Positions 22,168 through 24,233 of a stretch of DNA of 24,233 nt are shown here, piece after piece. The stretch is from assembly GCA_002385545.1 (NCBI GenBank), contig DGDR01000201.1, forward strand, positions 1 to 24,233. Direction: 5' to 3'. A model generated the notes under the pieces. The model was not told the DNA's origin and did not search any database. It worked only from the letters and a program-made list of their open reading frames with translations. The position numbers were made by a program, and so were the translations under genes. The stretch comes from Clostridium sp. UBA3947. Lineage in GTDB: Bacteria; Bacillota; Clostridia; Clostridiales; Clostridiaceae. The stretch's first letter is position 1, and each line of letters starts with the position of its first letter.

Positions 22168-24090
22168 TCAATCCTTCCACAGATTGTTGGCAGCATACTT
22201 TAAAATTACATCGCAGCAATGCTGGCAATAACCGTTAGCCTTTAGCTGTTCCACCATAGCGTTATACTTTTCATCCTGTTCTTTGTCTCTAACCCTAGAT
22301 TTGGTTATTACCCTGGAAAGCTCCTTAACAGAACTAGTAAGCTTCTTTTCTATAGCTTCCTTTAAAGGTTCATAGGATCTATAGTCTATTTTTCCTCCCT
22401 TTCTAACCAAATAGAACATATATGAGGTTACATCGCTTCTAAAGCCCTTGCAAGAGCTTTCTGACACCCCAATTTGCTCTTCAATAGAACGCATAAATTC
22501 TTCATCAGCTTGCAGCTCTTCTCCTGTAGCCTTATCCTTAAGCTTAGTCTTATTAACAAAGGCCTCTGCATTGTCCAAGTAATTCTCAAACAAGCTTTCA
22601 GCCTGCTCCTTAAAGCTGTGTATAAAGGCTTTTGTAATCTCCTTTTCTAAAATCTTATTATATTCCTTCCTTATAGTATCTTGAATAAAGCCCATATACC
22701 TTTTCTTAACATCTTCCGCCACATCTAAATCCTTAACTGATTTAATTATGCTTTCCATAATACTCAAAGGATTTATGCAGTTATATTCTGAATTAGAAAT
22801 AGCATTGTCAATGCTTTTCACAATAAATCTGGTAGATATACCCTCCATTCCTTCGTTTAAGCCTGCTTCTTCTCTTAGCTCCATAATATCTATTCGCTTT
22901 GTGGTTCCCTTTTCCACTATTTCTTCGCCATTGTATATCTTTAGCTTAGTAATAGGATCCACCTTATTTGATGGTTTTAGTCTAGAAAGCACCGCAAACA
23001 TAGCTGCAACCTTAATGGTATGTGGAGCAATATGGGCTGTAAAATTACTCTTTTTAAGGATTTTCTCATATATTTTTACTTCTTCATTTAATTCCAAGCA
23101 ATATGGAACTTCTATCTTTACTATTCTGTCTAAAATAGCTTCATTGGTGTGGTCAGCCTTAAATCTGTTCCACTCCGCTTCATTGGAATGGGCAATAATT
23201 ATGCCATCAAAGTAAATCATAGAGCCCTTTCCTGGTGATGGTATTGATTTTTCCTGAGTAGCTGTAATTATAGTATGGAGATATTCTACATCGTTTTTAA
23301 AAACCTCAATAAACTCTACCATTCCTCTATTGCCAACATTAAAGGCTCCATTTAAAGAAAATACTCTAGGATCGTCCTCTGAATACATATCCATTTTAGA
23401 AATGTCAACACTTCCAGTGAGGATTGAAGTATCTTGATTATTCGGATCTACTGGTGGCACTACCCCTATACCCTTTCTGGAACGTATAGAGAAGTTTGTT
23501 GTTATTACTGGAAAGTCCTCATATCTACCATCATATTCATTTAGCAGTCTGTATTTACATACAGGACATAAGTCACCTTCTATTTCCACCCCTAGCATTT
23601 CCTCAAACTTCTCTCGTAGATGCTTAGGTACTAAATGGAGGGGCTCTTCATGCATAGGACAACCCTTCAAGGCATATATTGGGTCTGAAGCCTCCAAGGC
23701 CTTTTTTAAAGCCTCAACTAAGGATGACTTTCCAGCCCCTACAGGTCCAACCAAATATAGTACCTGTCTTGATTCCTCACCTTTCATAGAAGCAGAATAA
23801 AAGTAATTCACTATTTTCATCAAAACTTTATCAATTCCAAAAAAATCATTTTTGAAAAATTCGTATTTTTTTATTATTTCATTGCCGTATATTTTCCGTA
23901 CTCTAGGGTTTTCCTCTGGTTTTAAAACCTGATATCCCTTTTTCATAATTATATCGTACATTCTCTTGTGAGCTAACTTTGCCACATCCGGGTTTTCTTT
24001 TACTATTTCCAGATAATCTAAAAAGGTCCCTTCAAACTTGAATTTATTCTTAGACTCTCTGTCATTTTCAATTATCTGTTTAAAAGTCAT
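22168..24090 (-). CDS. prkA: PrkA serine protein kinase / AAA protein
   Basis: A 640-residue PrkA/YeaG protein. The N-terminal AAA-type domain carries Walker A GPVGAGKSS (115-123); the C-terminal PrkA domain is the putative kinase or protease-like part. A Cys/His set (C144-P-M-H147, then C175-P-V-C178) and a C-terminal CQHCC (about residues 623-627) look like metal sites. In Bacillus PrkA acts in the mother cell early in sporulation; in E. coli YeaG and YeaH respond to starvation. The start ATG 24090 follows GGAGG by six bases. It is the first gene of the operon prkA-yhbH-spoVR. Its promoter should lie in 24091-24233, where I could not choose a convincing one. Confidence 0.95.
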   Translation of the reverse strand: MTFKQIIENDRESKNKFKFEGTFLDYLEIVKENPDVAKLAHKRMYDIIMKKGYQVLKPEENPRVRKIYGNEIIKKYEFFKNDFFGIDKVLMKIVNYFYSASMKGEESRQVLYLVGPVGAGKSSLVEALKKALEASDPIYALKGCPMHEEPLHLVPKHLREKFEEMLGVEIEGDLCPVCKYRLLNEYDGRYEDFPVITTNFSIRSRKGIGVVPPVDPNNQDTSILTGSVDISKMDMYSEDDPRVFSLNGAFNVGNRGMVEFIEVFKNDVEYLHTIITATQEKSIPSPGKGSMIYFDGIIIAHSNEAEWNRFKADHTNEAILDRIVKIEVPYCLELNEEVKIYEKILKKSNFTAHIAPHTIKVAAMFAVLSRLKPSNKVDPITKLKIYNGEEIVEKGTTKRIDIMELREEAGLNEGMEGISTRFIVKSIDNAISNSEYNCINPLSIMESIIKSVKDLDVAEDVKKRYMGFIQDTIRKEYNKILEKEITKAFIHSFKEQAESLFENYLDNAEAFVNKTKLKDKATGEELQADEEFMRSIEEQIGVSESSCKGFRSDVTSYMFYLVRKGGKIDYRSYEPLKEAIEKKLTSSVKELSRVITKSRVRDKEQDEKYNAMVEQLKANGYCQHCCDVILKYAANNLWKD

Positions 24091-24233
24091 AACAAACCTC
24101 CAAATATTGTTTGTTTAATAAAAATATATGTTACTACAAGGGTTTATAATGACAATTTATTTTCATTCTAGCTATAATGTTTTTGTATAACTAGCATGAA
24201 TTTTCACAATTTTGTTGGTTTGTCAAACATATG

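Noticed and set aside
22748..23215. 155-codon open frame on the plus strand opposite prkA
   Set aside because: Hydrophobic, low-information translation fully inside prkA, which has clear family motifs; a shadow of its codon usage.
24123..24152. Sigma-E-like motif upstream of prkA (CATATATT with TCATTAT 15 bp upstream on the minus strand)
   Set aside because: The -35 match is only five of seven and the spacer is off; in such AT-rich DNA the match is not convincing without comparison.
24195..24223. TTGACA-like -35 box near the right edge on the minus strand
   Set aside because: No acceptable -10 box lies 16-18 bp downstream (AAATTC), and it is far from the prkA start.
1..24233. CRISPR arrays, tRNA or rRNA genes, insertion sequences, phage genes
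   Set aside because: No regularly spaced repeats, cloverleaf-like sequences, transposase or phage motifs were seen on either strand by reading; a covariance-model scan would settle RNA genes.

Overview
The window looks like a chromosomal segment of a spore-forming, anaerobic Firmicute of the Clostridium type. It is very AT-rich, with strong AGGAGG ribosome binding sites and several TTG starts. It carries spore genes (a CotS cluster, SpoVR, YhbH, PrkA) and anaerobe stress genes (flavodiiron protein, RIC, an FNR-like regulator). No tRNA, rRNA, CRISPR array, phage gene or insertion sequence was recognised. The left end is not genomic: roughly positions 9-78 are an Illumina Nextera P5/i5/Read-1 adapter, so the window appears to begin at a contig end.

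Layout. 79-394 (-): 5' part of a secreted-protein gene cut by the contig end. 565-3288 (+): secreted, membrane-anchored type I pullulanase with a cre-like site inside its signal-peptide coding region. 3406-6234 (-): three overlapping CotS-family genes, the middle one a pseudokinase, divergent from a CotSA-like GT4 glycosyltransferase (6506-7630). 7644-8972 (-): orphan sugar-binding lipoprotein, divergent from a PfkB-family kinase (9296-10420). 10452-11744 (-): orphan GHKL sensor kinase. 11972-12472 (-): Tyr/Met-rich, possibly spore-associated protein. 12620-13459 (+): PAP2 phosphatase. 13523-13951 (-): DUF2935-like protein. 14104-14580 (+): DUF3189 protein. 14705-15424 (-) and 15614-16828 (+): divergent RIC and flavodiiron genes. 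16979-17683 (-): Crp/Fnr regulator with four N-terminal Cys. 17848-19211 (-): CPCC protein, YezG-like immunity protein and YcxB-like membrane protein. 19643-24090 (-): prkA-yhbH-spoVR operon.

How the genes work together. The clearest module is nitrosative/oxidative defence. RIC repairs damaged iron centres and the flavodiiron protein reduces NO or O2. Their shared intergenic region holds two FNR/CRP-type half-palindromes 22 bp apart. Each is centred at -41.5 from the predicted start of one of the two divergent promoters, and both promoters lack a -35 box. The FNR-like regulator encoded next door is the obvious candidate to bind them. Two sporulation modules (CotS/CotSA and PrkA-YhbH-SpoVR) flank it. 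Almost every convergent gene pair is separated by a compact bidirectional hairpin terminator.
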